A stretch of DNA of 45,552 nucleotides from positions 1 through 45,552 of the forward strand of contig CANQQO010000007.1 of assembly GCA_947625965.1 (NCBI GenBank). Direction: 5' to 3'. Position 1 is the stretch's first letter. Each line of letters begins with the position of its first letter. The translations under genes were made by a program, and so were the position numbers. The notes beneath the pieces are model-generated. The model searched no databases and was not told the DNA's origin. It was given only the letters and a program-made list of their open reading frames with translations. The stretch comes from an uncultured Oscillospiraceae bacterium (GTDB taxonomy: Bacteria > Bacillota > Clostridia > Oscillospirales > Oscillospiraceae). Positions 35,555 through 44,976 of the stretch are shown in pieces.

Positions 35555-36829
35555 ATGTTTGTGGATAAAGTGCGGATCACCGTATCCGGCGGCCGGGGCG
35601 GGGACGGAGCGGTGGCCTTTCACCGGGAGAAATATGTGGCCGCGGGGGGCCCCGACGGGGGCGACGGCGGCCATGGCGGCAGCGTCATCCTCAGAGTCAA
35701 CGACAATCTGTCCACCCTGCTGGACTTTCGCTATAAGCGCAAATACGCGGCCCAGGCCGGCGCTGCCGGTTCCGGGGGGCTTCGCAGCGGAAAGCGGGGG
35801 GAGAGCCTGGTGATCCAGGTCCCCCGGGGCACCGTGGTCCGGGACGCCGAGTCGGGCCGGATCATCGTGGATATGTCCACGGGGGAGGACTTCGTCCTGG
35901 CCAAGGGCGGCCGGGGCGGCTGGGGCAACGGCCGCTTCGCCACCGCCACCCGTCAGCTTCCCAGGTTCGCCAAGTCGGGCCGCCCGGGACAGGAGCGGGA
36001 CGTGATCCTGGAGCTCAAGCTCCTGGCGGACGTGGGCCTGGTGGGCTTCCCCAACGTGGGAAAATCCACCCTGCTGTCCGTCACCTCCAACGCCCGGCCC
36101 AAGATCGCCAACTACCACTTCACCACCCTCTACCCCAATCTGGGGGTCATCTACGTGGAGGAGGGGGCCTCCTTCGTCATGGCCGACATTCCCGGCATCA
36201 TCGAGGGCGCCGCCCAGGGCGCCGGCCTGGGCCACGACTTCCTGCGGCACATTGACCGGTGCCGCCTGCTGGTCCACGTGGTGGACGTGTCCGGCAGCGA
36301 GGGACGGGACCCGGTGGCGGATTTCGACGCCATCTGCGCCGAGCTGAAGGACTATTCCGAGGACCTGAGCCGCCGGCCCATGCTGGTGGCGGCCAACAAG
36401 GTGGACCTGCTGCCCCCGGAGTCCGACAATCTGGAACGTCTCCGGGCCCATGTGGAGGCCCTGGGCTGCCCACTCCTGCCCATCTCCGCCGGCACCGGCC
36501 AGGGGGTCCGCCGCCTGGTCCAGACCGTGGCGGCGAAGCTGCGGACCCTGCCCCCCGTGACGGTCTACGAGGCGGATTACGTGGAGCCCGAAGCGGTCCC
36601 CGGGGACCCGAAGGACCTGTCCGTCGAGCACCTGGGGAGCACCTGGGTGGTCACCGGGACCTGGCTGGAACGGCTGGTGTCGGACATCAATTTCAGCGAC
36701 TACGAGTCGCGGAATTACTTTGACCAGCAGCTCCGCAAATGGGGCGTCTTCGCCCGCCTGGAGGAGCTGGGGATTCAGGACGGGGATACGGTGGACATCT
36801 ACGACCTGCAATTCGAGTATCAAAAATGA
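35555..36829 (+). CDS. obgE: GTPase ObgE/CgtA
   Basis: MFVDKVRITVSGGRGGDGAVAFHREKYVAAGGPDGGDGGHGG, VGLVGFPNVGKSTLLSV, ADIPGIIEGA, NKVDLLP, C-terminal OCT domain. Confidence 0.98.
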   Translation: MFVDKVRITVSGGRGGDGAVAFHREKYVAAGGPDGGDGGHGGSVILRVNDNLSTLLDFRYKRKYAAQAGAAGSGGLRSGKRGESLVIQVPRGTVVRDAESGRIIVDMSTGEDFVLAKGGRGGWGNGRFATATRQLPRFAKSGRPGQERDVILELKLLADVGLVGFPNVGKSTLLSVTSNARPKIANYHFTTLYPNLGVIYVEEGASFVMADIPGIIEGAAQGAGLGHDFLRHIDRCRLLVHVVDVSGSEGRDPVADFDAICAELKDYSEDLSRRPMLVAANKVDLLPPESDNLERLRAHVEALGCPLLPISAGTGQGVRRLVQTVAAKLRTLPPVTVYEADYVEPEAVPGDPKDLSVEHLGSTWVVTGTWLERLVSDINFSDYESRNYFDQQLRKWGVFARLEELGIQDGDTVDIYDLQFEYQK

Positions 36830-36835
36830 GCCATC

Positions 36836-36862
36836 CTCCCGCCGCCTCCCCGGACGGCGGGA
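36836..36862 (+). terminator. Hairpin downstream of obgE (no clear U-tract)
   Basis: CTCCCGCCG-cctccccgga-CGGCGGGAG. Confidence 0.45.
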
Positions 36863-37050
36863 GTTGCCATATATGCCGAAATATTAGCCAAAATCATAGG
36901 ATATTTTTCGGGACATTTGCAGGATATCCTGGCAAATTTGCAGGAAATCCGGGCTATAAAGACAGGGAATACCATATCTTGTATGATAATTCGACAAAAA
37001 CCACCAGATGTGGTACTGTTCAAAACGTAGATTGCCCCGAAAAAAAGAAT

Positions 37051-37078
37051 TTGCCATTTTCACTGATTGTGCTATAAT
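37051..37078 (+). promoter_or_regulatory. Candidate promoter of AraC-type regulator
   Basis: TTGCCA - 16 nt - TATAAT. Confidence 0.65.
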
Positions 37079-37146
37079 AAGGAAGGCACCGAAAGGCGGC
37101 GAAAGTGTGTATTTTCCGATCTGTTTGCCACGATAAGGAGGCTGTT

Positions 37147-38298
37147 ATGATCTCAAATCTGAATCAAGTGAATTTCCGGCAATTTGGCACCATCCTCCCC
37201 GAGCAGACCGCCCGAAACCGCAGGGGGCAGCAGGAGCATCGGGAGCGCCTCTCCCTAAAGCCCGGCGAGGCCCCCGTGTATCTTGCCGGAGCGGACACCT
37301 GGCTTTGCAGCGGAGAGGGCATGACCGTTCTCTCCGTCTCCAACGACAACGAGACCTATTCCCACTTCTATTTGGACAAGCCCGTCTTCATCCGGGCGGG
37401 GGTCTATTTCTCCCTGGCGCCCCTGGTGGACGCGGCCTGGGCGGACTACTCCGCCGCCGACACCCCCCGGCAGGTGGGGACCCGGAACCAGCGGGAGGGC
37501 TTCGATCTGCGGAATCATCTGCGGGTGGAGCGGCTGTACACCTTCTTCTATCAGGAGAAGGAGCGGGGCTTCGTCTTCGCCGGAGAGTCCCACCCCGCCC
37601 TGGAGCTGACCTATGTGGACCAGGGCTCCCTCCACTCCGTGGCCGACGGCCAGGACCTGCTTTTGGAGCAGGGGGACATGGTCCTCTACGGCCCGGGCCA
37701 GTGGCATATGCAGTATTCGGACATCGGGGTGGCCCCCCGGTTCGTCACCGTGTCCTTTGACATCTCCGGGGCGGATCTGTCCGGCCTGACCAACCGGAAA
37801 TTCCAGTCCCCCCAGCGGGCCGCCACCATTCTCAAGCAGATGCTTCAGGAGCAGGACCGGATGGACGACTATTCCAACGACATGATCCTGTGCCTGCTCA
37901 ATCTGCTCCTGCTGACGCTGCAGCGGGAGGCCGGCGGCCCCACCGAACGGCTCAAGACCTCCCACGCCCTCCACACGGAGAACGAGATCATCCGCAAGGC
38001 CCAGCAGTATATCAGCGCCCACGTCCGGGAGAAGCTGTCGGTGCCCATGGTGGCGAAAAACGTGGACGTGAGTCCCAGCTACCTCACGGCCCTGTTCCAC
38101 AAGAATTTGCAGATCTCCCCGGGGGAGTATATCCGCCGGGTCAAGCTCCAGGAGAGCAAGCAGATGATCCGGGAGAACAACATGAATTTCACCGAGATCG
38201 CCGCCGCCCTTCAGTATTCCACGGTCCACCACTTCTCCCGGCAGTTCAAGGAGAAGTTCGGCATCACCCCCACGGAATACGCCAAGTCGGTGCGGTGA
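37147..38298 (+). CDS. AraC family transcriptional regulator with extended N-terminal region
   Basis: C-terminal two-helix AraC HTH: IRKAQQYISAHVREKLSVPMVAKNVDVSPSYLTALFHKNLQISPGEYIRRVKLQESKQMIRENNMNFTEIAAALQYSTVHHFSRQFKEKFGITPTEY; cupin-like ELTYVDQGSLHSVADGQDLLLEQGDMVLYGPGQWH. Confidence 0.9.
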   Translation: MISNLNQVNFRQFGTILPEQTARNRRGQQEHRERLSLKPGEAPVYLAGADTWLCSGEGMTVLSVSNDNETYSHFYLDKPVFIRAGVYFSLAPLVDAAWADYSAADTPRQVGTRNQREGFDLRNHLRVERLYTFFYQEKERGFVFAGESHPALELTYVDQGSLHSVADGQDLLLEQGDMVLYGPGQWHMQYSDIGVAPRFVTVSFDISGADLSGLTNRKFQSPQRAATILKQMLQEQDRMDDYSNDMILCLLNLLLLTLQREAGGPTERLKTSHALHTENEIIRKAQQYISAHVREKLSVPMVAKNVDVSPSYLTALFHKNLQISPGEYIRRVKLQESKQMIRENNMNFTEIAAALQYSTVHHFSRQFKEKFGITPTEYAKSVR

Positions 38299-38302
38299 GG
38301 CC

Positions 38303-39094
38303 ATGGATTTCAGAGTTCTGACCGTTGGGGACGTGGTGGGAGCTCCCGGCATGGACATGATCCGCCGCCGGCTCCCCGGTCTCCGGCGGAAGCTGGGGGC
38401 GGACCTGGTGATCGTCAACGGGGAAAACGCCAGCGTCGTGGGCATGACGCCCCAGCAGGGGGAGGCCATCCTGGACGCCGGCGCGGACTTGATCACCATG
38501 GGCAACCACACCTACCGCCAGCGGGAGCTGGCGCCCTATCTGGAAACCTGCTCCCAGATCCTCCGCCCCGCCAACCTGGCCCCCCAGAGCCCGGGCCAGG
38601 GCTGGACGGTGCTGGACACGGAGGCGGGCCGGGTGGCGGTGATCGATCTGATCGGCAGGTGCAACATGGATTTCGGCCCCGACAATCCCTTCCTTCGGGT
38701 GGAAAATCTGCTGAAACGGCTGGATACCCGCCTGATCCTGGTAGAATTTCACGCCGAGGCCACCTCGGAAAAGCTGGCCATGGGCTATTTTCTGGACGGA
38801 AAGGTCAGCGCGGTGTGGGGCACCCACACCCACGTCCCCACCGCCGACGCGCAGATCCTCCCCCAGGGGACGGGATACGTGACGGACCTGGGAATGACGG
38901 GACCGGCGGTGTCAGTGCTGGGCATCCGGCCGGACCTGTCCATCGCCAAGTTCCGGGGGGACCTGGCGGACCGCTACCGCTGGGCCGAGGGCCCCACCAA
39001 GCTGGAAGGGGTCCTTTTCACCATCGACCCGGAGACGGGCCTTTGCCGGAAGGCGGAAAGGGTGGATATCCATGAAACTGCTCCACAGCGCTGA
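38303..39094 (+). CDS. YmdB/TIGR00282 family metallophosphoesterase
   Basis: VLTVGDVVGAPGMDMIRRRLPGLRRKLGADLVIVNGENA, TMGNHTYRQREL, VEFHAEATSEKLAMGYFLDGKVSAVWGTHTHVPTADAQILPQGTGYVTDLGMTG. Confidence 0.95.
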   Translation: MDFRVLTVGDVVGAPGMDMIRRRLPGLRRKLGADLVIVNGENASVVGMTPQQGEAILDAGADLITMGNHTYRQRELAPYLETCSQILRPANLAPQSPGQGWTVLDTEAGRVAVIDLIGRCNMDFGPDNPFLRVENLLKRLDTRLILVEFHAEATSEKLAMGYFLDGKVSAVWGTHTHVPTADAQILPQGTGYVTDLGMTGPAVSVLGIRPDLSIAKFRGDLADRYRWAEGPTKLEGVLFTIDPETGLCRKAERVDIHETAPQR

Positions 39095-40124
39095 CTGGCA
39101 CCTGGACGCCCCCTTCACAGGCCGCTCCCCGGAGGAGGCGGAGGTCCTCCGCCGGGCCCAGCTTCGGCTTCCGGAACAGGTGGCCGCCGCCGCGAAGAGT
39201 CAGGGCTGCCAACTGCTGCTCCTGGCCGGGGACCTCTTTGACGGCCCCTATACCCGGGCCAGCCTGGACGCCCTCCGGTACGCCCTGGAGGACGCGGCCA
39301 TGCCGGTGTTCATAGCCCCGGGAAATCATGATTTTTACGGCCCGGAAAGCCCCTGGATGGAGGACTTTCCGGGAAATGTGCATCTTTTCAAGGGAAATTG
39401 GGAGAGCGTCTCCCCGCCCGGGCTGGGCTGCCGGGTCTATGGCGCGGCCTTCACCGGCCCCCAGGCCCCGGCGCTGCTGGAAGGCTTTTCTGCCGGGGAT
39501 GGGGAGGAATACTCCATTGGTCTTCTCCACGGGGATCCTTTGCAGGCGGACTCCCCCTACTGCCCCGTCACCGCCGCCCAGGCGGAGGCGTCCAACCTGG
39601 ACTATCTGGCCCTGGGCCACATCCACCAGACCGGCTCCTTCCGCAGGGGCCGGACCCTCTGCGCCTGGCCCGGCTGCCCCATGGGACGGGGCTTCGACGA
39701 AACGGGCCCCAAGGGCGTGGTGGTGGCGGAGCTGGGGAAGGAAACTCGGGCGGAATTTCTGCCCCTGGATACGCCCCGGTTCTATGACTGGACCGTCGCC
39801 GCGGAGCCGGACCCCGAGGCGGCCCTGGCCGCCGCTCTGCCGGCGGGAGGGAGCGGGGATTTCTTCCGGGTCACTCTGACTGGGGAGCAGCCGGCCTTCT
39901 CCCCGGAGGCGCTGGCGGCGAAATTTTCCCAGTTTCCCCATCTGGAGCTGCGGGACCGGACCCGGCCGCCTCTGGATCTGTGGGCCCCGGCGGGGGAGGA
40001 CACCCTGGAAGGGATCCTGTTCCGGCTGCTGCGCCAGCGGTTGGAGGACGGCCAGGAAAACGCCGCCCTGGCCGCCCGGATCTGCCGGAAGCTCCTGGAC
40101 GGGGAGGAGGTGGCGCTGCCATGA
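39072..40124 (+). CDS. SbcD/YhaO-like metallophosphoesterase (DNA repair exonuclease)
   Basis: MKLLHSADWHLDAPF, LLLLAGDLFDGPYT, APGNHDFYGP, LLHGDP, YLALGHIHQTGSF. Confidence 0.93.
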   Translation: MKLLHSADWHLDAPFTGRSPEEAEVLRRAQLRLPEQVAAAAKSQGCQLLLLAGDLFDGPYTRASLDALRYALEDAAMPVFIAPGNHDFYGPESPWMEDFPGNVHLFKGNWESVSPPGLGCRVYGAAFTGPQAPALLEGFSAGDGEEYSIGLLHGDPLQADSPYCPVTAAQAEASNLDYLALGHIHQTGSFRRGRTLCAWPGCPMGRGFDETGPKGVVVAELGKETRAEFLPLDTPRFYDWTVAAEPDPEAALAAALPAGGSGDFFRVTLTGEQPAFSPEALAAKFSQFPHLELRDRTRPPLDLWAPAGEDTLEGILFRLLRQRLEDGQENAALAARICRKLLDGEEVALP

Positions 40125-42220
40125 GGATCCTCTCCATGACCGCCACCTTCGGGAAGCTGGAGCATCAGACCCTGGCCCTGGAGCCGGGGCTCAACGTGAT
40201 CCACGCGCCCAACGAGTGGGGCAAGAGCACCTGGTGCGCGTTCCTAACGGCCATGCTCTACGGCATCGACACCCGGGAGCGGACCACCGCCGCCTCCCTG
40301 GCGGACAAGGAGCGCTACGCCCCCTGGTCCGGCGCCCCCATGACCGGCCGGATCGACCTGGAATGGGAGGGCCGGGGGATCACCATTGAGCGCTCCGGCA
40401 AGGGGCGGACCCCTTTCCGGAGCTTCCGCGCCTATGAGACGGGATCGGGCCTTCCCGTGCCGGAGCTCACCGCCGAGACCTGCGGTCAGGTCCTGCTGGG
40501 GGTGGAGCGGAGCGTCTTCCTCCGGGCCGGGTTCCTCCGGCTCCAGGATCTGCCCCTGACTCAGGACGAGGCCCTTCGCCGCCGCCTCAACGCCCTGGTC
40601 ACCACCGGGGACGAGAGCGGCGCGGCGGACGCTCTGACCCAAAAGCTGCGGGACCTGAAAAACCGGTGCCGCTCCACCAGCAAGACCTCCCTGCTGCCCC
40701 AGGCGGAGGCCCGGCGGCGGGAGCTGACCCAAGCCCTGGCGGAGCTGGACCGTCTCCACGGCCAGGAGGCGGAGATCTCCGCCCGTCTGGAAGCGCTGAC
40801 CCAGGAGGCGGCGGACCTGGAAAACCATGTGACCGCCCTGGAATACCAGGAGGCGCGGCTCCGGGACCAGCAAGGAAAGCGAGCGGAAGCGGAGGCCCGC
40901 GCGGCGGAGGAGACATACCAAGCCTGCCTTGCCCGCTGCGGCGCTCTCCCGGAGCGGCAGCGGCTGCGGGCCCTTCTGGCCCAGTTGGAAGCCCTGGCCC
41001 AGGAACGGGAGGCCCTGACCCGGGAGGCCAACAGCCTGCCCATTCCCGGCCCGGCCCCCGCCCCCTTCCCGGACCCCGAGGAGGCGGCGGCGGACCTGAC
41101 GGCCTGGCAGACCGCGACCGGGAAAAAGCGCCCCCTTTGGCCCCTGCCTCTGGGCCTGCTGTGCGCGGTCCTTTTCGGAGTCCTGGCCTGGTTCCTTGCC
41201 CCCGCCCGGGTGCCGCTGGCGGTGGGCGCGGTCCTTGCCTTGGCCGCCGGCGCCGCCGGACAGATCTGGGCGGAGCGGGAATTCCGCGAAGCCAGGGAAC
41301 GCGCCCACACGCTGGAGGAAAAATACGTCCCCTTGCCCCCGGAGGCCTGGCTTTCCCGGGCCCGGGAGGCGGAGACCGCCCGCCAAGCCCACGCCCAGGC
41401 CCTCGCGGCGGACACATCCGCCCGGCGGGATCTGGCCGCCCGGCAGGCGGCCCTGGCGGACCGGTTGAGCGCCGCCACCGGCGGGCGGGACCTGACGGAG
41501 TGCATGGGCGCCTGTCACCGCGCCCTGGAGAGCTGGTCCGAGCTGGACCGGGCAAAGGGGCTGGCGGACCAGGCCCGGACCTATTGTCAGACGCTGTCGG
41601 CCCTGTCCCGGGAGGCTCCGCGCCCGTCCCGGCCCGACAGCCGCACGGAGGACCTGGAGACCACCCGCCACCTTTTGGCTGAGAACGGCCGGGAGCGGCA
41701 GCGGCTCCAGCTTCGCCGGGGCAGCCTGCTGGGTCAGGCGGAAAAGCTGGGCACGCCCAGCGAACTCCGGGCGGCGCTCTCCCAGGCGGAGGCCCGCGTT
41801 GAAAAGCTGGAAACCTACATGGACGCCCTGACGCTGGCCCAGCAGACGCTTCTGGATGCCCGGGCGGAGCTTCAGCGCCGGTTCGCGCCCCAGATCGCGG
41901 AACAAGCCCGCGTTTATTTTGCCCAGCTCACGATGGGCCGGTACGACCGGCTGACCCTGGGGGAGGACCTCTCCGTCCAGTCCGGCGCCCTGGGGGAGGA
42001 CACGCTGCACGATCCCCTGTGGCGCAGCGACGGCACGGCGGATCAGCTCTACTTGGCCCTGCGCCTGGCGGTGGCCGGCGCTTTGACGCCCCATGCGCCC
42101 CTGATCCTGGACGATCCTCTGGTCCGCTTTGACGATGCCCGGTTTTCCGCCGCCATGTCCCTTCTGGAGGAGCTGGCGAAGGAAAGGCAGATCCTCTATT
42201 TCACCTGCCGGGAACGGTAG
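40121..42220 (+). CDS. SbcC/YhaN-like AAA ATPase with coiled coil
   Basis: GLNVIHAPNEWGKSTWCAFLTAMLYGI (Walker A), coiled coils, DQLYLALRLAVAGALTPHAPLILDDPLVRFDDARF (signature/Walker B); 4-nt overlap with upstream nuclease gene. Confidence 0.92.
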   Translation: MRILSMTATFGKLEHQTLALEPGLNVIHAPNEWGKSTWCAFLTAMLYGIDTRERTTAASLADKERYAPWSGAPMTGRIDLEWEGRGITIERSGKGRTPFRSFRAYETGSGLPVPELTAETCGQVLLGVERSVFLRAGFLRLQDLPLTQDEALRRRLNALVTTGDESGAADALTQKLRDLKNRCRSTSKTSLLPQAEARRRELTQALAELDRLHGQEAEISARLEALTQEAADLENHVTALEYQEARLRDQQGKRAEAEARAAEETYQACLARCGALPERQRLRALLAQLEALAQEREALTREANSLPIPGPAPAPFPDPEEAAADLTAWQTATGKKRPLWPLPLGLLCAVLFGVLAWFLAPARVPLAVGAVLALAAGAAGQIWAEREFREARERAHTLEEKYVPLPPEAWLSRAREAETARQAHAQALAADTSARRDLAARQAALADRLSAATGGRDLTECMGACHRALESWSELDRAKGLADQARTYCQTLSALSREAPRPSRPDSRTEDLETTRHLLAENGRERQRLQLRRGSLLGQAEKLGTPSELRAALSQAEARVEKLETYMDALTLAQQTLLDARAELQRRFAPQIAEQARVYFAQLTMGRYDRLTLGEDLSVQSGALGEDTLHDPLWRSDGTADQLYLALRLAVAGALTPHAPLILDDPLVRFDDARFSAAMSLLEELAKERQILYFTCRER

Positions 42221-42251
42221 GAAGACCGTCTGCGCCCTCAGATCAGAAGTT

Positions 42252-42287
42252 CTCCGCCTCCCTCGGGAGGCGGAGCTTGTTTTTTCC
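42252..42287 (+). terminator. Intrinsic terminator of SbcC-like operon
   Basis: CTCCGCCTCC-ctc-GGGAGGCGGAG-CTTGTTTTTT. Confidence 0.85.
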
Positions 42288-42323
42288 AGTGACGCGTATT
42301 ATAATAAAAAAGGGGGGATCTTC

Positions 42324-44246
42324 GTGGAAAAGCTGGAGGCGCTGAAGACCTATTTTGGCTACGATTCTTTTCGCCCAGGGCAGGAGGAGCTGATCGACGC
42401 TCTGCTCGCGGGGCGGGACGTGTTCGGCATCATGCCCACCGGCGGGGGTAAGAGCATCTGCTACCAGCTTCCGGCGCTGCTGCTGCCGGGGGTGAGCCTG
42501 GTGATCTCTCCCCTGATCAGTTTAATGAAGGACCAGGTGGCGGCGCTGAAAACCGCCGGCATCCCGGCGGCCTATGTCAATTCCTCCCTGACGATGGAAC
42601 AGATCCGGTTGGTGTACCGCAATATCCGCCAGGGACGCTACCGGCTGATCTACGTCGCGCCGGAGCGGCTGCTGACGGACGGATTTCTGGGGGCCATTCT
42701 GGACATATCTGTGAGCCTGGTCGCGGTGGACGAGGCGCACTGTATCAGCCAGTGGGGCCAGGATTTCCGGCCGGACTATCTGCGGATCCCGGAGTTTCTG
42801 GGGCGGCTGCCCGAGCGGCCCCCGGTGGCCGCCTTTACCGCCACCGCCACGGAGCGGGTGAGGCGGGATGTGGAGCAGCTTCTGGGCCTACAGAACCCGG
42901 CGCGGGTGGCGACGGGCTTCGACCGGCCCAACCTGCACTACGCGGTCCTCCACCCGCAAAATAAGATGGCGGCCCTGGAAGCGCTGCTGAACGCCTTCGC
43001 CGGGAAAAGCGGCATCGTCTACTGCGCCACCCGGAGGGAGACGGAGAGGGTCTGCCAGGGCCTCCTGGACCGGGGCGTCTCCGCCACCCGCTACCACGCC
43101 GGCTTATCCGAGGAGGAGCGCCGGGAGAACCAGGAGGACTTCGCCTACGACCGGCGGACGGTGATGGTGGCCACCAATGCCTTTGGCATGGGCATCGACA
43201 AGTCTAATGTGTCCTTTGTCATCCACTACAATATGCCCAAGAGCCTGGAAGCCTACTACCAGGAGGCTGGCCGTGCCGGCCGGGATGGGACGGCGGCGGA
43301 CTGCGTGCTGCTCTATTCGCCCCAGGATATTATGACCGCCAAGTTTTTGATCAGAAAGGGCGGGGAGAATGAGGAGCTGCCGCCCCAGGAGCGGGAGCGG
43401 CTCTATTGGCAGAACATGGACCGTTTGCAGACCATGATCGACTACTCCACCACGGGCCAGTGTCTCCGGGGTGCCATTTTGGACTATTTTGGCCAGACCC
43501 ATCCCATCCGCTGCGGCAACTGCGGAAACTGTGACCCCCGCCGGGAGATCTGGGAGGCGGAGGAGGCCGGCCCCCGGCCTGAAAAGCGGGCGAAGACCCG
43601 GAAGAAGGACCGGCCCGCCAAGGCAGACTGGGACCCAGCCCCGGAATTGCCCCTGGAGGCGGCGCCAGTCCCCGCCCCGGCAAAGCCCGCCAAACCCCAA
43701 GCCCGGGACGTGACCGTCCCCGCCCGGATGCTTTTGACGGCGGTCCAGCGGTTGGAGGACCGGCGGGGCCATCCCGGCTCCGGGAGCGACGCGGTGGACC
43801 TGCTGCTGGGCAAGTCCTACCAAAAGGCGGGCTTTGGCACTCTTTCCGGCGCGCTGTCGGGGACGCCCCGGGGAGAGGTGGAGGCGGTTTTGCAGGCCCT
43901 GATCGCCCAGGATTATCTGCTGATGGACCCGGAGGGCGCGGTGCTGCTGTCGCCGGACGCGGACCGGGTGCTGTTTTACGGTCAGGCCGTGACCCTCCGC
44001 CGGACTGACGGACCGGAGCGGGACGCGGTGCAGGAGGCGCTGAAAGCGCTCCGGCGGGAGCTGGCCAAGGAGGAGAAGGTCCCGCCCTTCCTGGTCTTCA
44101 CCAACGCCGCCCTGGAGGATATGGCCGAAAAGCTCCCCGCCACGGAGGAAGAGCTTCTTCAAGTCAACGGGGTGGGGGAGTACAAGGTGAAGAAGTACGG
44201 CAAGGCGATTTTGAAAGCCATTCGGGACGGCTGCCAAAAGCAATGA
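42324..44246 (+). CDS. recQ: ATP-dependent DNA helicase RecQ (GTG start)
   Basis: AGGGGGGA RBS then GTG; FGYDSFRPGQEELIDALLAGRDVFGIMPTGGGKSICYQLPALL, DEAHCISQWGQDFRPDYLRI, C-terminal HRDC-like ELAKEEKVPPFLVFTNAALEDMAEKLPATEEELLQVNGVGEYKVKKYG. Confidence 0.95.
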   Translation: MEKLEALKTYFGYDSFRPGQEELIDALLAGRDVFGIMPTGGGKSICYQLPALLLPGVSLVISPLISLMKDQVAALKTAGIPAAYVNSSLTMEQIRLVYRNIRQGRYRLIYVAPERLLTDGFLGAILDISVSLVAVDEAHCISQWGQDFRPDYLRIPEFLGRLPERPPVAAFTATATERVRRDVEQLLGLQNPARVATGFDRPNLHYAVLHPQNKMAALEALLNAFAGKSGIVYCATRRETERVCQGLLDRGVSATRYHAGLSEEERRENQEDFAYDRRTVMVATNAFGMGIDKSNVSFVIHYNMPKSLEAYYQEAGRAGRDGTAADCVLLYSPQDIMTAKFLIRKGGENEELPPQERERLYWQNMDRLQTMIDYSTTGQCLRGAILDYFGQTHPIRCGNCGNCDPRREIWEAEEAGPRPEKRAKTRKKDRPAKADWDPAPELPLEAAPVPAPAKPAKPQARDVTVPARMLLTAVQRLEDRRGHPGSGSDAVDLLLGKSYQKAGFGTLSGALSGTPRGEVEAVLQALIAQDYLLMDPEGAVLLSPDADRVLFYGQAVTLRRTDGPERDAVQEALKALRRELAKEEKVPPFLVFTNAALEDMAEKLPATEEELLQVNGVGEYKVKKYGKAILKAIRDGCQKQ

Positions 44247-44306
44247 CCCGGGGCCGGGCGGATCTCCCTTGCCGCCGGAAGCCTTGGGCTGACGGGGAAA
44301 GGATAC

Positions 44307-44355
44307 AAAAGCCGGTGATTTTATGGCGGATCGCCCATAAAATCACCGGCTTTTC
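44307..44355 (+). terminator. Long hairpin terminator between recQ and the convergent GNAT gene
   Basis: AAAGCCGGTGATTTTATGG-N-CCATAAAATCACCGGCTTTT. Confidence 0.85.
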
Positions 44356-44386
44356 ATGAAATACGCCAGACGTTTAGGAGGCTGGC

Positions 44387-44851
44387 TCAGAGCGGCTCGC
44401 TGACCTGTGTATCTCCCCGGCAAATGGGAAGCTGACCTTCAAATGCGAGTAAATTTCCCAGCGGGATCGTAAAGCCCAATGACTGATACATTTTCATGTC
44501 GCAATCCGCGCATCCGACTGTGAGAGAACCCACACCGCTTTCTTGATAGGCAAATCTGACTAACTGTCGAGCGATTCCCCTGTGCCGATATTCCGGAACA
44601 ATGTAGAAATCCTCAAACACGCCTCCCGTTTGGTAGTGAAATGTGGAATAGGTTGGCGTGATGGAACAGCAGGCGATCAGCCTGCCCGCGTCAATACACC
44701 CGTAAAAGAGGATCTGCCCCTTTTGAATCGCCTCAGAGAGGCTGTCAAAGTTCTCATCCGTAGGCGCTTCTTCCCCGATCTCCTGTTTGTAACCGGTGTG
44801 AAGCCCTTTCAGTCCGTCCAGATCGCCATTGGTGATGCGAATATATTCCAT
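44387..44851 (-). CDS. GNAT family N-acetyltransferase
   Basis: MEYIRITNGDLDGLKGLHTGYKQEIGEEAPTDENF...GGVFEDFYIVPEYRHRGIARQLVRFAYQESGVGSLTVGCADCDMKMYQSLGF. Confidence 0.92.
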   Translation of the reverse strand: MEYIRITNGDLDGLKGLHTGYKQEIGEEAPTDENFDSLSEAIQKGQILFYGCIDAGRLIACCSITPTYSTFHYQTGGVFEDFYIVPEYRHRGIARQLVRFAYQESGVGSLTVGCADCDMKMYQSLGFTIPLGNLLAFEGQLPICRGDTQVSEPL

Positions 44852-44976
44852 TTGCGCTCTCCTTTTTTCAAAAACAGATGCGTTTCCTCGCCGGCTCCCC
44901 AAACTGCCCCGTTCGCGGCTTGGGGATGCACAGGCGAGGAAAGAATTCAAAAGTGATGATCTCGCGGATCAAAAGC

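Noticed and set aside
35261-36823. 520-aa minus-strand ORF
   Set aside because: Antisense to obgE plus repeat copy 3; artefact.
40244-42094. 616-aa minus-strand and large + frame 2 ORFs in the SbcC-like gene
   Set aside because: Frame shadows; the sense frame has Walker A/B and signature motifs.
39072-42220. Possible anti-phage defence pair (SbcCD-like nuclease + ATPase) next to recQ
   Set aside because: YhaO/YhaN-like pairs and RecQ are common housekeeping repair genes; no other defence genes or mobile boundaries seen.
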